Shown one piece after another: positions 47,870 to 59,143 of a stretch of DNA of 64,000 nucleotides (position 1 is the first letter of the stretch; each line of letters opens with the position of its first letter). Where the stretch lies: NCBI RefSeq assembly GCF_000471905.2, contig NW_006495044.1, positions 3,768,849 to 3,832,848 on the forward strand, in the 5' to 3' direction. The notes beneath the pieces were generated by a model that was not told the origin of the DNA, did not search any database, and saw nothing but the letters and a program-made list of their open reading frames with translations. Source of the stretch: Amborella trichopoda (taxonomy: Eukaryota > Streptophyta > Magnoliopsida > Amborellales > Amborellaceae). A program made the position numbers and the translations under genes.

Positions 47870-48396
47870 TTAGGGGTGGCAACGAGTTGAATATGGGTCG
47901 GGTCCGATTGAATCTAGACCTAGACCCGAATAGTATTCGGGTCCATCTTTTAGACCCAGAACCGATTAGTCGAGTCCTAGGTCTATCCCGTTGGGTCACA
48001 TGTATGATCGGATCCATTGCCACCTTCACTATGAGTTTTTTTTTTTTGACTATTTTTTTACCATCATATACTTATATTATTGGCAACAAAATCACAATCA
48101 CCGACAAATAGATTTCAAGTCATTTGATTTGTCGTATAATAGTTAAAGATGACTATGAGTTCTTATTGTATATGATCCTTAGTACACTCCAAACGAATAG
48201 GTCTTAAAATATTTTATCTTCAATAGTTTATGAGTACGGGGCAGATATGGTTCAGGTCCAACCATAACCTAAATAGAATTCGGGTCCATGTTTTGGACCA
48301 CCCAACCTGCCTGCCAAATGGTGGCTTTATAACCCCACCCGTGTCTCTTACACCTGACGGGTCCCCGGTCGGATCCCGATTGGTTCCCACCCCTAA
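47870..48396. mobile_element. Short hAT-like element, about 527 bp
   Basis: It begins TAGGGGTGGCAACGAGT and ends with the inverted form GGTTCCCACCCCTA. Inner sequence repeats the gggtccg and cgggtcc phrases. The flanks catttgat and attttgat agree in 6 of 8 bases, as for an aged 8-bp duplication. Such TAGGGGTGGCAA-ended elements are common in plant genomes. Confidence 0.65.
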
Positions 48397-48431
48397 TTTT
48401 GATAAAATTTTCCTTAGAAAATATTAGCCAT

Positions 48432-49044
48432 CACGTGCGGCTAAATTTACCCCATTAGAGGAGATGTAAACGTACAAAAAGCTTATATCCTGGCTTACAA
48501 GCAGTGCAACAACGAGGTCCAAATGTTTGTTTCCAGGGGTAGTTCCGTCCATAGATTTTGCTCTCTCTCTAACGAGGGTGAGAGAGAGCATTTTATTATC
48601 TCACTCCTCATCGATCTAAGACGCGCATTCCCACACACGTGCCATATCGCATCACAAATCCACGTGAGTCCTAACGACACGTCACCACAAGAAATGTTCC
48701 CCATCCTCAATGTGCCTTAAATTTACCAAAATTTGAGGCATGTGCAGTACTCTTACCCTCTGAAAAACCGCTTTTTCCCAAAATCCGGTTTTACACTGAA
48801 AACGGCTACCCCAGGAAACAGCGTTCTACATGGAAAGCGGTTTGTGAGTATGGGTTAGGGATAGATGGTCCACGCGCACGTGATTATTAAAGAGAGTGGA
48901 CACGTCATTGTCGGCCCCATAACACGATCGCACGGTTGGAATTTTGACACGTGTGACCGGACGATGAATATGTCATTTCGCACGTGGGCTTGACAAAGTG
49001 GCCTCTTCCGTCAAAGCGTATGATGAGAACGAGGGCAGCACGTG
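48432..49044. promoter_or_regulatory. Cluster of seven CACGTG (G-box) motifs
   Basis: CACGTG occurs at 48,432, 48,636, 48,661, 48,877, 48,948, 48,981 and 49,039. Extra ACGT cores (cacgtcatt at 48,901, acacgtcacc at 48,678) lie among them. Flanks vary, so this is not a simple tandem repeat. No gene model begins on either side, and the short ORFs (48,495-48,720) are not convincing. Around 48,765-48,845 an inverted pair aaccgctttttcc / ggaaagcggttt is present. Function is unknown. Confidence 0.6.
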
Positions 49045-49156
49045 CCGGCGGCTAGGTGAGTAGAGTAAACACTAAACAATGAGGATTTGGAACGTGAGGA
49101 ACGAGCGCTTATGAAGCCAACCCAAAATGTTAATAACGAAAAAAAGATTTTAAATA

Positions 49157-49548
49157 GGAGGAAAGTTTATATAAGGTTGCAACCATAAAATGTAGAATTA
49201 CATATCCACTTAAAAAATCTATGAAAAAGGTTGTTTTGATATTGAAGAGCCCTTTAATTGATCATCTTGGCAACGAAATGTATGTATATGAAAAAAAAAG
49301 ATTTTGAGTCTTAAAAATAGTGCATCTTGCAACACATTATCTAAATCGCTCATTTTCAAGATTTTCATATGTTTATAGATCTACTTAATTTTAAAAATTT
49401 TTAAAGAGTAAAATTTTATAATTAGATATAACAATCGATTTTGAGATAATCCTAAAAACAATTTACACCAAAATTACATGTTATAATAAATTTGAAAGTG
49501 TGCCTTAATTGCATTGTTTAAGATTGCAACCTTATAGAAACCACACCC
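49157..49548 (+). mobile_element. MITE copy 3 (392 bp) with 8-bp target duplication
   Basis: The left end GGAGGAAAGTTTATATAAGG and the right end CCTTATAGAAACCACACCC (inverted) frame a non-coding AT-rich core. Flanks TTTAAATA at 49,149-49,156 and 49,549-49,556 match perfectly, which points to a hAT-type mobiliser. Confidence 0.75.
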
Positions 49549-49916
49549 TTTAAATATTTAAAATGTCATTTTTTTTTATCTTAGAGATGAATGTTGATGA
49601 GGCAGCTGACTCTTGCACCCACCGACTCACAAATAACTTTTCTTAATAAAAAAACGCGTGAGAACTTGAAAAGAATATCGATTGGAGGTCCCAAAATAGT
49701 GTATTCCATATTTTGATTTCAAGTATTTAATGATCTATTTAAATTTTATATTGCTTTTTTTTATTATTTTATTTTTTGTAAGAGTATGAAATTTTATTAT
49801 AAAATCAACATTACAGTGGGTGCAAATTTTACCAGAAGAGAAAAAATTAAAGTAAAGCCTCCTTGCCCCTCTCCTAGCCAAACAATCAGCAATATCATCC
49901 TAACTATATAATGAGG

Positions 49917-50311
49917 TAGGGATAGCAATGGACCTAGGATCCGACATCTGGATCCGGCCCAGGCCTGGGTATGGGTTCAAGAATTGAACTTGGGGGGTCA
50001 GATCCGAGTCCAAATATTGGACCCGAATATTATTCAGCTATAGATCAAGGTTTGGATCTATATGGACCTGGATCTGGACCCAACCCGTATATTGCTATTA
50101 CATAAATAAAATTTAATATAAAATATTTCAATAATATTTAAATAAATATAACTATATATTTTAGTAATTATATTTATATAATACAGGTACATATTTAACA
50201 TAAAATTTAAATATATATATTTTATTTTTAGATTGAGTCTGGGTCTGATAACTTTGAATACAGATCCAATCTGCTTGGAGCCATACCCGACCCGTCCCAT
50301 TGCCTCCCCTA
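49917..50311. mobile_element. Short hAT-like element, about 395 bp
   Basis: It begins TAGGGATAGCAATGG and ends CCATTGCCTCCCCTA, an inverted pair like the element at 47,870. Flanks taatgagg and tgatgaga are similar. Inner sequence has the same ggatctggacc and ggacccg phrases. Confidence 0.6.
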
Positions 50312-51723
50312 TGATGAGACCTGCACTCATCTACCCATGTTTTTGCTCTCCAAAAGCAAAACACGAGTGAGGTCGTTGCGCACGTGTTATAAACAATGAT
50401 CTTATAAGAAGTAAAATGGAAGAAGGTATTGGGCCGTTTGATCGAAATAACTGAAGATCGATGCCGTCCATTGGGTTCAGGTAAACCTAAATGTCCGATC
50501 CAATCAACGACAAAGATTTGCCCACAAGCAACCCGCCAAAGATGTAGGGATGCACACTAGGGCTTGCAATGGGCCTGACAAGGCAGTTTGCTCCAGTTGG
50601 CTTGACCCTAAATAAAGTAAGCCGTGGGCCACAAACCGTGGCCGGGATAAGTCTAGTGCTAACTCGTTTCGCCTGTCCTGACCCTCTGTTTTTCTTTATT
50701 TTATTATTTTTTCAATTTTTTTGGTCCAGCCCTGCCTTAGGGCTAGCCCTATGACTCCGGGCCGGGGCGTCGACTTGGTCTATCGGAGCAGCCTACCCTA
50801 TAGGACAAAGCGCAACACTTGCAAGTAAATGGGTTAGTGCTGCTCCAAGTCAAAGGGTACCAAAACTCCATTTTTAATATACATATTCAATAGTTTAATC
50901 TTTAATACATAGAAAACTCAAATTCGAGGGTCTGGCTTCTACTGCTCAGCTGAGTCTTCTGAGAAAGAGGCATTGGTGAATAAAATACAGATATGAGAGG
51001 GTGTCTCCCCTATGACAAATAAATATATTATTTTGCATTAAAAAATTTATAAATAAATATTTCCCTTGCTTCAATCATGGTTCACATATTCTATGCTCCA
51101 TAAATCAACAACTAAGAAGATTTTCTTTATCCCAACCAACACCAAGAATCTATACCATATCAATGAAATGAGCTTGTGGCCCATCTATAATTGTGTAAAA
51201 ATGTTTATCGCATGCCTAATGTTTTAATCATGAAAGCTAGCCCCCTTGACTCATTCGGACCATCCGTTCAAAGGAGTCCCAATCATAGCCGTTCGATTTA
51301 ACACATGTACTGACCTTCATTACACGTGTCACACAATGCGCTTGATTAGACTTGCGAACACCCCCACCCCACCACTTCCATTTCCATACAAATAATAAAA
51401 AATATTATTATTCCAATAGTAGTAATAATACTATAATTTTTATTTCCCTTATAAAATAAACGTTATTTTATTGACATTTATGTTAGGTTTTGATGGCCCA
51501 CCGATTTCCGTTGGGATCGTGCATCAAGCGTGTGGACCCACACGTGTGAGAGGGCCTCCACTCCACGTTTTCTCGAGCTAGTTTAATCAAATAAATTGTG
51601 TTGGTCTTAATATGCTTTGTGTGCACATGGTCGCGAAAGTTTTAGTTTCTGGATATCAACTTTTCTTTGTTTTTTGAAATGAAGAAGTATTGGCTCAATC
51701 TTTATGCCTATGTTTCTATATTA
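50312..51723. other. Spacer before the Mutator-like element, no gene seen
   Basis: It contains another gggcttgcaatgggcc phrase near 50,565, probably a truncated relative of the short hAT-like elements, and two more CACGTG motifs at 51,323 and 51,541. No coding region is supported. Confidence 0.5.
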
Positions 51724-51931
51724 GGGTCATTTAGTAATCGACCAAATGCCAAACCATTTATATAGATTTAGGAAAAGGGGCTGGGGTCGTGGTGGTAGCA
51801 TTCCCACATTTAGTTATCACATTGTGATATCCATTCCTACCGTTGACTCTCCCAATTAACACTTTCAAAGTGACTCCCTAATCTATTGAAAAAATGGGCA
51901 GGGGCAGGTCTTCTCGATTGAATTACCCGAC
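51724..51931 (+). repeat. Left terminal inverted repeat of the Mutator-like element
   Basis: It starts GGGTCATTTAGTAATC and contains ggggtcgtggtggtagc. It matches the right repeat (62,056-62,247) when that is reversed. The MURA fragment stop codon lies just inside it. Confidence 0.7.
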
Positions 51932-51941
51932 TTGCCCACAT

Positions 51942-52640
51942 CTACCCTCTTTCGCTTGTGTCAAACTTCAGAACAAAATTATTGTGGACAACAAAATTAA
52001 TCAAATGATACTGGCATTCATTGACATTTTCAAAAAATTGCCTAATTTTTAATTGAACCTCGTTACCAACGCCTCCACATGGGCTCTCTAATGGTTCATT
52101 ATCCCCCATATCACGCTCTAGCACCACTTGAATGTTTTCATATTGATCAGGTAAAGGAGCGTTATGCCAACTGGTGATAAAAGATAGAGTGTAAGATGAA
52201 ACAATAATTTCTGCACATAAAAGATTTAAATAAAGCAAATTAGATATGAAATAGATGTCCCTATTCCTTGCAGATGGGTCATCACCAACAAGTTCTTCCA
52301 TTCGAAGTTCTATAGATTTCTGTTCTGGCTCTATTGCAGACGCATTGTATACAACAATACTCGAAGACTCCCCTCCCAACATAAAAGATACATATATATC
52401 ATCACTTACATCAATCAATTCAAGGATACTAGATAGATTTGTGTTGTGGTACATAATAATCAATTTGTTTGGATCACATGATGTTAAATTTCTAAAATGA
52501 CTTTGTAGTTCCTCTAAGAAACTATTTCCATTATACTTCGTAACCTTCAATTTTCCTTTTTATAAACAACATGTCCATCATTTAGATTCGTCTCAAATGA
52601 CCCCCCATATTGAAATATTAGTTGCACTCCCTCGATAACC
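51942..52640 (-). pseudogene. MURA-type transposase N-terminus, copy 1 (truncated)
   Basis: The first part (52,640-52,555) reads VQLIFQYGGSFE, then a one-base frame change leads to the 202-codon frame 52,550-51,942. It has the MuDR N-terminal (PB1-like) features seen in copy 2, followed by an intron-like stretch (about 52,150-52,260). It ends with LKIRQFFENVNECQ and VHNNFVLKFDTSERG, which matches the start of the Mutator DNA-binding domain (DBD_Tnp_Mut). A TAG stop follows and then the terminal repeat. The rest of the domain, the catalytic core and the SWIM zinc finger are missing. Confidence 0.65.
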
Positions 52641-52989
52641 ACTATATTAAATGAATACCAAAATTCGTGTTACAAAAAATCAATACAACAAGGAATACAA
52701 AAAAGTTGCATATATCTAACTAATTTAGGGTTCACAAAATGTGAGTTTTACATAATAGATCAAAATAGTGTACTACTAAAAAAGTCAATTACTCAATATA
52801 CAATAAAAAAAAAATATTAATACAAATACAAAATAAACAACAAATATTAATACAAACAAACAAGTTGAACAATATTTCCCCAAAACAACAAATACAATGT
52901 AGTGCACTACTATATATATCAACATAATATAATGTACTACTATATAGATCAACATAATGTACTACTAAATAAATTGATTGTTCAATAAA

Positions 52990-55900
52990 TGTCACGACCC
53001 TATCCCCTGACCCCTACTATACATGCCGGAGGGCGACAAAGTGCGGGATCGTGACCGGAGGTGGCAAATGCCACCCAGGTGGGAGTGGCTCAATGCGTTT
53101 AGAGATGCGGATCAAAGCAAACCATGAAAGAAAAAAACACTCATCCACCAAACTCCAAAAACTGATCAGAGTAGAAAAATCATAAAAACCAGTTTATGCA
53201 TATGCATTCTCCAAAAAATTCTTTTACAATTATGTTCAAGGCACTACAGGCCTGACAACAAGGATACAACACTTCATCAAAACAACTCTGAGGCATTACC
53301 ACCAAACACCTACTATCAAGAAGTTCCTTTGACATGCTTCGAGCTCCAGTTGCCTGCCCCAGATGTCCAACTGCCCACTCTCGAGAGTCTAAAGTTATCA
53401 CTCTACATAGATAAAACAAAAGAGATGAGCTAAAAGCCCAGTAAGTAGATCAACACCATTGCATTCCGGCCTATAAATAATGATAATTATAAACAGTGTC
53501 CACAATTCACACAGGTGTCACAAAGTGGAGTCATGCCTCATATTCTTTAGCAGTGTAAGAAGGAGTAGAGTTCAGATATCAAAATATTACACATTGCATG
53601 AGCTACAACTACTTCATCTCTTATCACAGTAACGGTAAGAAATTCAAACATAAAATATAATACATCCAGTCAAAAGCTAGATTTTCATACTCCTGAAGTA
53701 GATGTCCCATCGACCAGGCGAAGCCAATCCTGTAACTTGGGGCCTCTACCCTCATTCAGGAGGGAAGACAATGACAAATAGGCGTCCCATTTCGTAATGT
53801 CATAACTCACGTACACAATCCCCAATGCTCTTTGGGGCGATGGCCTTGCAAGACAAGACCCTCTCCTTATGCCTTCAAGCGAGGGTGCTACACTACCATC
53901 GGGTAACTCAATGCGTAGTGCTCATATAGATGCGGGGGGCATGACCCATCCTATTATTCATATTCACATCCCGATCTCATTCCTATCATTGGGGGGGGGG
54001 GGGTAAGATCATAATTGCTGGCATAACTTTCTTATCATAATAATATCCCACTACCAATGGATATCCCATTGCACAGTGGTCAGTATCACAGTCATATCAT
54101 AACAGTATCCCACTACCAATGGGTGTCCCATTTGCGTAGTGGTTAGTATCACAGTCATATCATAACAATATCCCACTTCCAATAGGTATCCCATGATGTA
54201 GTGGTCAGCATTACAGTCATATCATAAACATGCATATCCAGTGCCTCATGATAGAAAATTTCAATTTCTTTATGAAGGAGTTAAGCTTTATTTAGAAACA
54301 TAGGAATCAGTGCACAACGTTTTATCAATCATACAATAGTTTGGAATTCACTGCCATTCCCATCGGTGATATACATACGCGAAAGGAGGCATAATATCCA
54401 ATTCATAAGAAATCTCAACTCAATTTCAGCATCAACTTGAAATAGACATATATACCCTTTAATCAAAGGACATTTGGTGCTATTTGAGCATCATTTGATC
54501 AGTCAAGAGTTCAATGCAAAAAGGATTACAGTTTTAAAATTTTTGCAATTTCTTATAGTAACATGCCTCCATAAACAGAGGCATAACTTCCAATCTATAC
54601 TAAATTTTAATAGGTTTTAAAACTAATTTTTGAAATAAACACACATATCTTTCAAATGGAAGTAGTTTGAAAGCATTTGGACCTCATTTGACCAGATAAA
54701 AGCTCAGCACAACAGGAGTAACAGTTCTAGAAATTTCAGCTATTCATGACAGTGACATATCACACCAACAAAAATATAACTCCCAAATTATGGGGAATTT
54801 TGGAATAGTTTCAAAGCCAAAGTTCGAACAGAAACATATATATTTCCAATAAAATTAGTTTTAAGTCATTTGAACCCTATTTTGTTAGTAAAAAACTCAA
54901 GAAAATAGGAATGAAATTCTGAAATATGCTGAAATATAATAACAGTGACATACTCTCACAAATCGAAACATAGCTTCCAATTTATAAAGAATTCAAAATA
55001 GACACATGTATCTTTCAATTGGATGTGATTGGATCCATTTGGATACCATTTGGTTAATCAAAAGTTCATTACAAAACCATGAAATTTCCCTGGAAATTCA
55101 CAGTGTAGTCATGACACATCTCAAAGAACAATCAACTACTTTCAATTTATGATAGTTATCAACCTGAAACCTTTTTAATCTTACATTAGATGCATAGGAA
55201 CATCATTTCACAAATTTTCACGGCCAACAAGAAGACTTTCAGTGTTCATTTTGTTATGCAATTGAAGGCCTAATTTCTTGGAAAAATAGAACACATGCAA
55301 CCACTTTTTTTTTCACAATTTACATGTATACTCAAGCTTAGCCTCATGCTTATTTTCATGCTTGCATAACTAAAGACATGCAAGGTGTTTGATCCACATA
55401 CCAGTGTGCTCTGGTGCCCCCAAAATCCCTCGCACAGTCCACTTCTCAAGCTTCTCAAGCAAGGGCTCCAAAGGAGCTGAACTCGAAGTGTTTGGCTTCT
55501 CAAGGGTGAGAAAATGAGCATGGCGTGACAGGAAGAGAGAGAGAGGGGCTGAAGTATCTCAAGGGTGGGACGTGGCAGTCTGGGGTTCGCCAAATGGCAA
55601 TCTCAGTGGCATGCAGCTTGATAGCTGGCATGCATGTTAGCATGAAGCAGGCATGGGGAACTCCATTGACATGCATGGCTCGGCGGCGTTGCGCACGACA
55701 GCGCTCACTTTTCTTGCTCCTCTTGCTGCCATGTGCATTCACTGCTGCACGTACTCTCTGCTGCGCGCGTTCTTTTTCTTTCCCTTGTCTTCTCCTTGCC
55801 GTCACATGCGTTCTCCTTCTTACCGCTACGCGCGTTCTTCTTCCTTACCGCCGCCCGCATTCTTCTTGTTCTTACCGCCGCGCGCATCCTTCTTCTTCTT

Positions 55901-56030
55901 CTCTCATCAAGCTGCCATACACTCACTTTGCCGCGCGCATTCACGCTGCCGCGTGTTTTCACACTGCCGAGCACGTCACTCTTTCTTTCCCTCCTTCTTC
56001 CACCATTCGGGGAAAATCTCGGTCCTTACA
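52990..56030 (+). mobile_element. Solo LTR of 3,041 bp, possibly Tekay/Del type
   Basis: It begins TGTCACGACCCTATCCCC and ends CTCGGTCCTTACA. ATAAA is duplicated at 52,985-52,989 and 56,031-56,035. The second MULE unit shows the empty site (ATAAA once, 61,154-61,158), which proves the insertion. No PBS, gag or pol is present. TGTCACG...TTACA ends resemble long Tekay-type LTRs. Inside are a 66-bp array (54,040-54,240), a degenerate array of about 190 bp (54,430-55,080), a G13 run (53,991-54,003) and a CG-rich region (55,780-55,970) whose ORFs are not genes. Confidence 0.9.
54040..54240. repeat. Three-unit 66-bp array within the solo LTR
   Basis: atcccactaccaatgg or atcccacttccaatag starts each unit, followed by a cccat, gtggt(c/t)ag and cacagtcatatcataa block. 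Confidence 0.75.
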
Positions 56031-56035
56031 ATAAA

Positions 56036-56385
56036 CTACCCAAAACAACAAATATTAATACGAACAACAAATAATTATACAAATAAACAACTTCAACAAT
56101 ATTTACCAAAAAATATCTATTAATCAACAATGCACAACAAATAGTAATAAAAAATATAATATTGTATTAATTGTGAAAAAATTAATCAGCGATATTAGGC
56201 AAGAGTAAGAAAGGTACCAATCACGATCAGACATAGAGCTAATCTCTTGAACTTCGTGGGAACTGTATTGGGGGCACAAATTTTTTATAACCCTAAACTA
56301 TCAAGAAAGAGGCTCCTTTATGCTCATATGTTTTGTTTTTTCATAGGAAAATTATGTTTTTCAAAAACCATAATGTTTTAATTTA
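56036..56385. repeat. Distal part of MULE unit 1
   Basis: The sequence continues unit 1 after the solo LTR and matches 61,159-61,525 closely (ctacccaaaacaacaaatat and following). Without the insertion, unit 1 and unit 2 would each be about 1.4 kb. Confidence 0.85.
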
Positions 56386-56434
56386 TATGATCACCGCATA
56401 CTATTAAAATTTAAGGGGAAGTTTCCATAGGACG

Positions 56435-56860
56435 GTTGTTAGACCAGCCATAGTTTATAGAGCAGAATATTGTGTGATCAAGAAATAACATATCCATACT
56501 ATGAGTGTAGCTGAGATGAGGAGATGTATGAGTGATAAGACAAGAAAACATAGAATTCGGAATAAATACATACAATAGAACTCGGGTAGCACCAATAGGC
56601 GATAGGATGAGGGAAAGTGGTACATCGTAGACCTAATACAATACTGGTCAGGAAGGATAATTTGGTTTAAGTAGAAGACTCTAAAAGGGAAAAGGGAAGG
56701 CTCAAAGGAACATAGAAGAAAGTAGTGTGAAGGAATATGAATCATTATGGTCAACTGACCCTTGATAGAGCAGAATGACAAAATATAATTCGTGTAGCCG
56801 ACCCCAAATAATTGGGATAAGACTTGATTGATGATGATGATGATGTTGTTGTTGTTGCTG
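56435..56860 (+). mobile_element. 5'-truncated RTE-type LINE
   Basis: The frame at 56,441 reads RPAIVYRAEYCVIKK, a stop, then MSVAEMRRCM and TRKHRIRNKYI, the conserved C-terminus of plant RTE reverse transcriptases. Further decayed text ends in ADPNNWDKT-like residues. The 3' end is the characteristic TGATGATGATG then TTGTTGTTG repeat. Stops make it non-functional. Target duplication was not identified. Confidence 0.85.
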
Positions 56861-57660
56861 TGGTATATCTATCTTCTTGCATCCTTAAAATATTTTGGGC
56901 TTGTGTTTAACATCGATGTTGAAAATGATTAGGTGAAAAAAGGGGCAAAATCAGAATGAGTTTCATTTGTGCTTTCAGGCACATAGGAGAGCTTTCTGAA
57001 GGCGATATCCCCCCCTCGCCCCCTGCCCCCCTCCCCAATACTATTAATGGTGTGAATAAGAAGAGCAGTTCATCCTCTGGATACAAGAAAATAAGATGTT
57101 TCTTTGTTGCGTTTGAAGGTTCTATGCACCTGAACCAGAAGCCTAGTGGTGTAGAGCACTATAATATTTATTCTTAGACATAAATGCTAGAATTTAGAAA
57201 GAGAGAGGAAGAGAGAGAGAGAGCGATGAGTAGAGCGAGAGAGATGGATGAGACGATCCCATTATATAGGACTACGAGTGGCTGACATGTGATTGTTCAA
57301 GTGAATAATTATCACGTGAAAGGTTTGCCATCAAACACCCTTATGAAAGGTTTGCCATCAAACACCCTTACATCCCCACCCTCGCATACGTACAAGAACC
57401 CGCACTACTACCTTTATTCTAAAAATGTGTGGTATGAGAGTATCCATATATATAAACCGCTCAATCCTCATTCTCTTCCTCAATGTGGCACTAAAACCCA
57501 CACCTTTCTCTCTCAACTTACAATCAAGTATTTTTCAAAACAAAAAAATACTAACAAAGTTAACATTAGCAAACGTTGTTTGCAAGGTTTGCTATGCAAG
57601 CCTTGCCATCATGAATCACTTCACGTCTTAGGGGGTACAACATAAATTTGGTGCTTATTT
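56861..57660. other. Region between the LINE and the PMD gene with a possible promoter
   Basis: An ORF of 73 codons (56,956-57,177) is preceded by a gctttcag acceptor-like site and may be an exon fragment of unknown origin. Then come GA repeats (57,195-57,250) and a 27-bp duplication of gaaaggtttgccatcaaaca (57,319 and 57,346). A TATATATAAACC stretch at about 57,447-57,458 looks like a core promoter and could drive the PMD gene. This is inference. Confidence 0.4.
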
Positions 57661-59143
57661 CTTCACTCTTATTTATTATTACACAACATGGAACGTTTGA
57701 GAGAAGCATATGCTAGAAGACTTCAAGTATTCATCATTTTTGCTTATTTTGAAAATGAGGTCAATTTTGAGATGGGGGACAATAGTGAAAAGTAATATGA
57801 GATATGAGGGGATTATTTAGGATTGTTTGGGTAAAGTGACCTTTTAGTTGCCTCCCTTCGTATGCTTTTTTCATTGGTAGAAATGGTAGGAAGCAAGCAA
57901 ATCAAGCAGTCCACCTTCTCTTCTTTGTGAATTTTTTTTTTCTCTCTCTTTTACCTCTCTTACAAGAAAAGCTAATGTTTAAATTTGGTTACAAATTTTT
58001 TGACGGATTATTACTGCATTTGATGGATTTTGAAAGCATTTGACGGATTTCAAATATGTAGTGAAGGTATGTATAAATTGATTTGTTGTTTGATTTTAGA
58101 AGTTTGCATTCTAAAAGATTATGATTTAGGAATTCACATTTAAGTAGAAGAAGTCGATTTAGGGTTTATTTCATGGATTTCATAGTTCCATAAGTATGAC
58201 AATTTGTTTGAGTCATATTTGGGGTCTTTAAGAAGCCTAAATTTTTAGGTTTTTAAGAACTTGAAATTTATACATGAGTTATTGAGTTAAGTTTGTTTGT
58301 TTTTTATTTTTATTATTTTTAGTTTTTTTACTGTATAAGAATTTAAAAATTTGGGGTTTTTGAGAATTACAAATTTGGGGTTTCTTTTTTTAAACTCGAA
58401 ATTTTTACAAGAGGTTGTATTGAGTTGATTACTTTTTTTAGTGACTGTGAGGAAATTCACATAACTGTGATTGAATGCTTTGGTTTTAGAACTCGAAATT
58501 TAATGTTTTGCTTTGTTTTGAATGCTGGGTAGATTTTACATTATATTGTATTGTGTATTAACTTTGATACTCTTAGATAGTTTTAAGTATAGATTTGTGA
58601 TAGATTTAATGATATCTTAGAAAAGGGTTGATTTATCTTGTTGATAGATTGAGTAGCTTAAAAATGAAAATTTGCATGTGATTTATGATTCAAGTATGGA
58701 TTTACCTTGAACATTTTGTAAATGTTTGTGGTTTTAGGAGTACATAGGAAATAAATAAATTTATGCATACATGTTTCAATATTTTGGATAGAATAAATCA
58801 TGACTAGATTTATTTGAGAGCTCATTCGATATGTAAATTTGTGATATCCTATTTGGAGGTTTAATATGTGACTTAGCATTGTTTCATTGATTCTATATGA
58901 AAATGCGTTATGAGTTGTTGGTGTCTCGATATTCATTCCTTTGTATTATCATGTTCTCTCCATAGAATAGTACTTGTATTAGAATCTATAAGTTGAGTTG
59001 AAGAGCTCCATAGCACTAGGTTATGGTCTAAAATTGATCATCTTTTCCATTTAATAATAACATGTCATTATTGTTTATTTGTTATTCAATTAAGTTTTGC
59101 ATATGTAACCTTATGATTAACATGGTGACCAAAAGGGGTTTCA
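57661..59143. other. AT-rich leader or intron-like stretch upstream of the PMD gene
   Basis: Repeated tttgacggattt phrases near 58,000-58,050 and aaatttggggtttttgag-type text near 58,340-58,390. No coding region is recognised. The minus-strand frame at 58,658-58,936 is unsupported. Confidence 0.4.

Noticed and set aside
48495..48720. Short ORFs on both strands under the G-box cluster
   Set aside because: Both frames are open over the same 200 bases, with no conserved motif and no start or splice context, so they are probably chance.
55525..56123. Plus-strand ORFs up to 169 codons, and the antisense Arg-rich ORF
   Set aside because: Inside the solo LTR, overlapping in several frames on a short C/T-rich repeat; the second one crosses the element boundary at 56,030.
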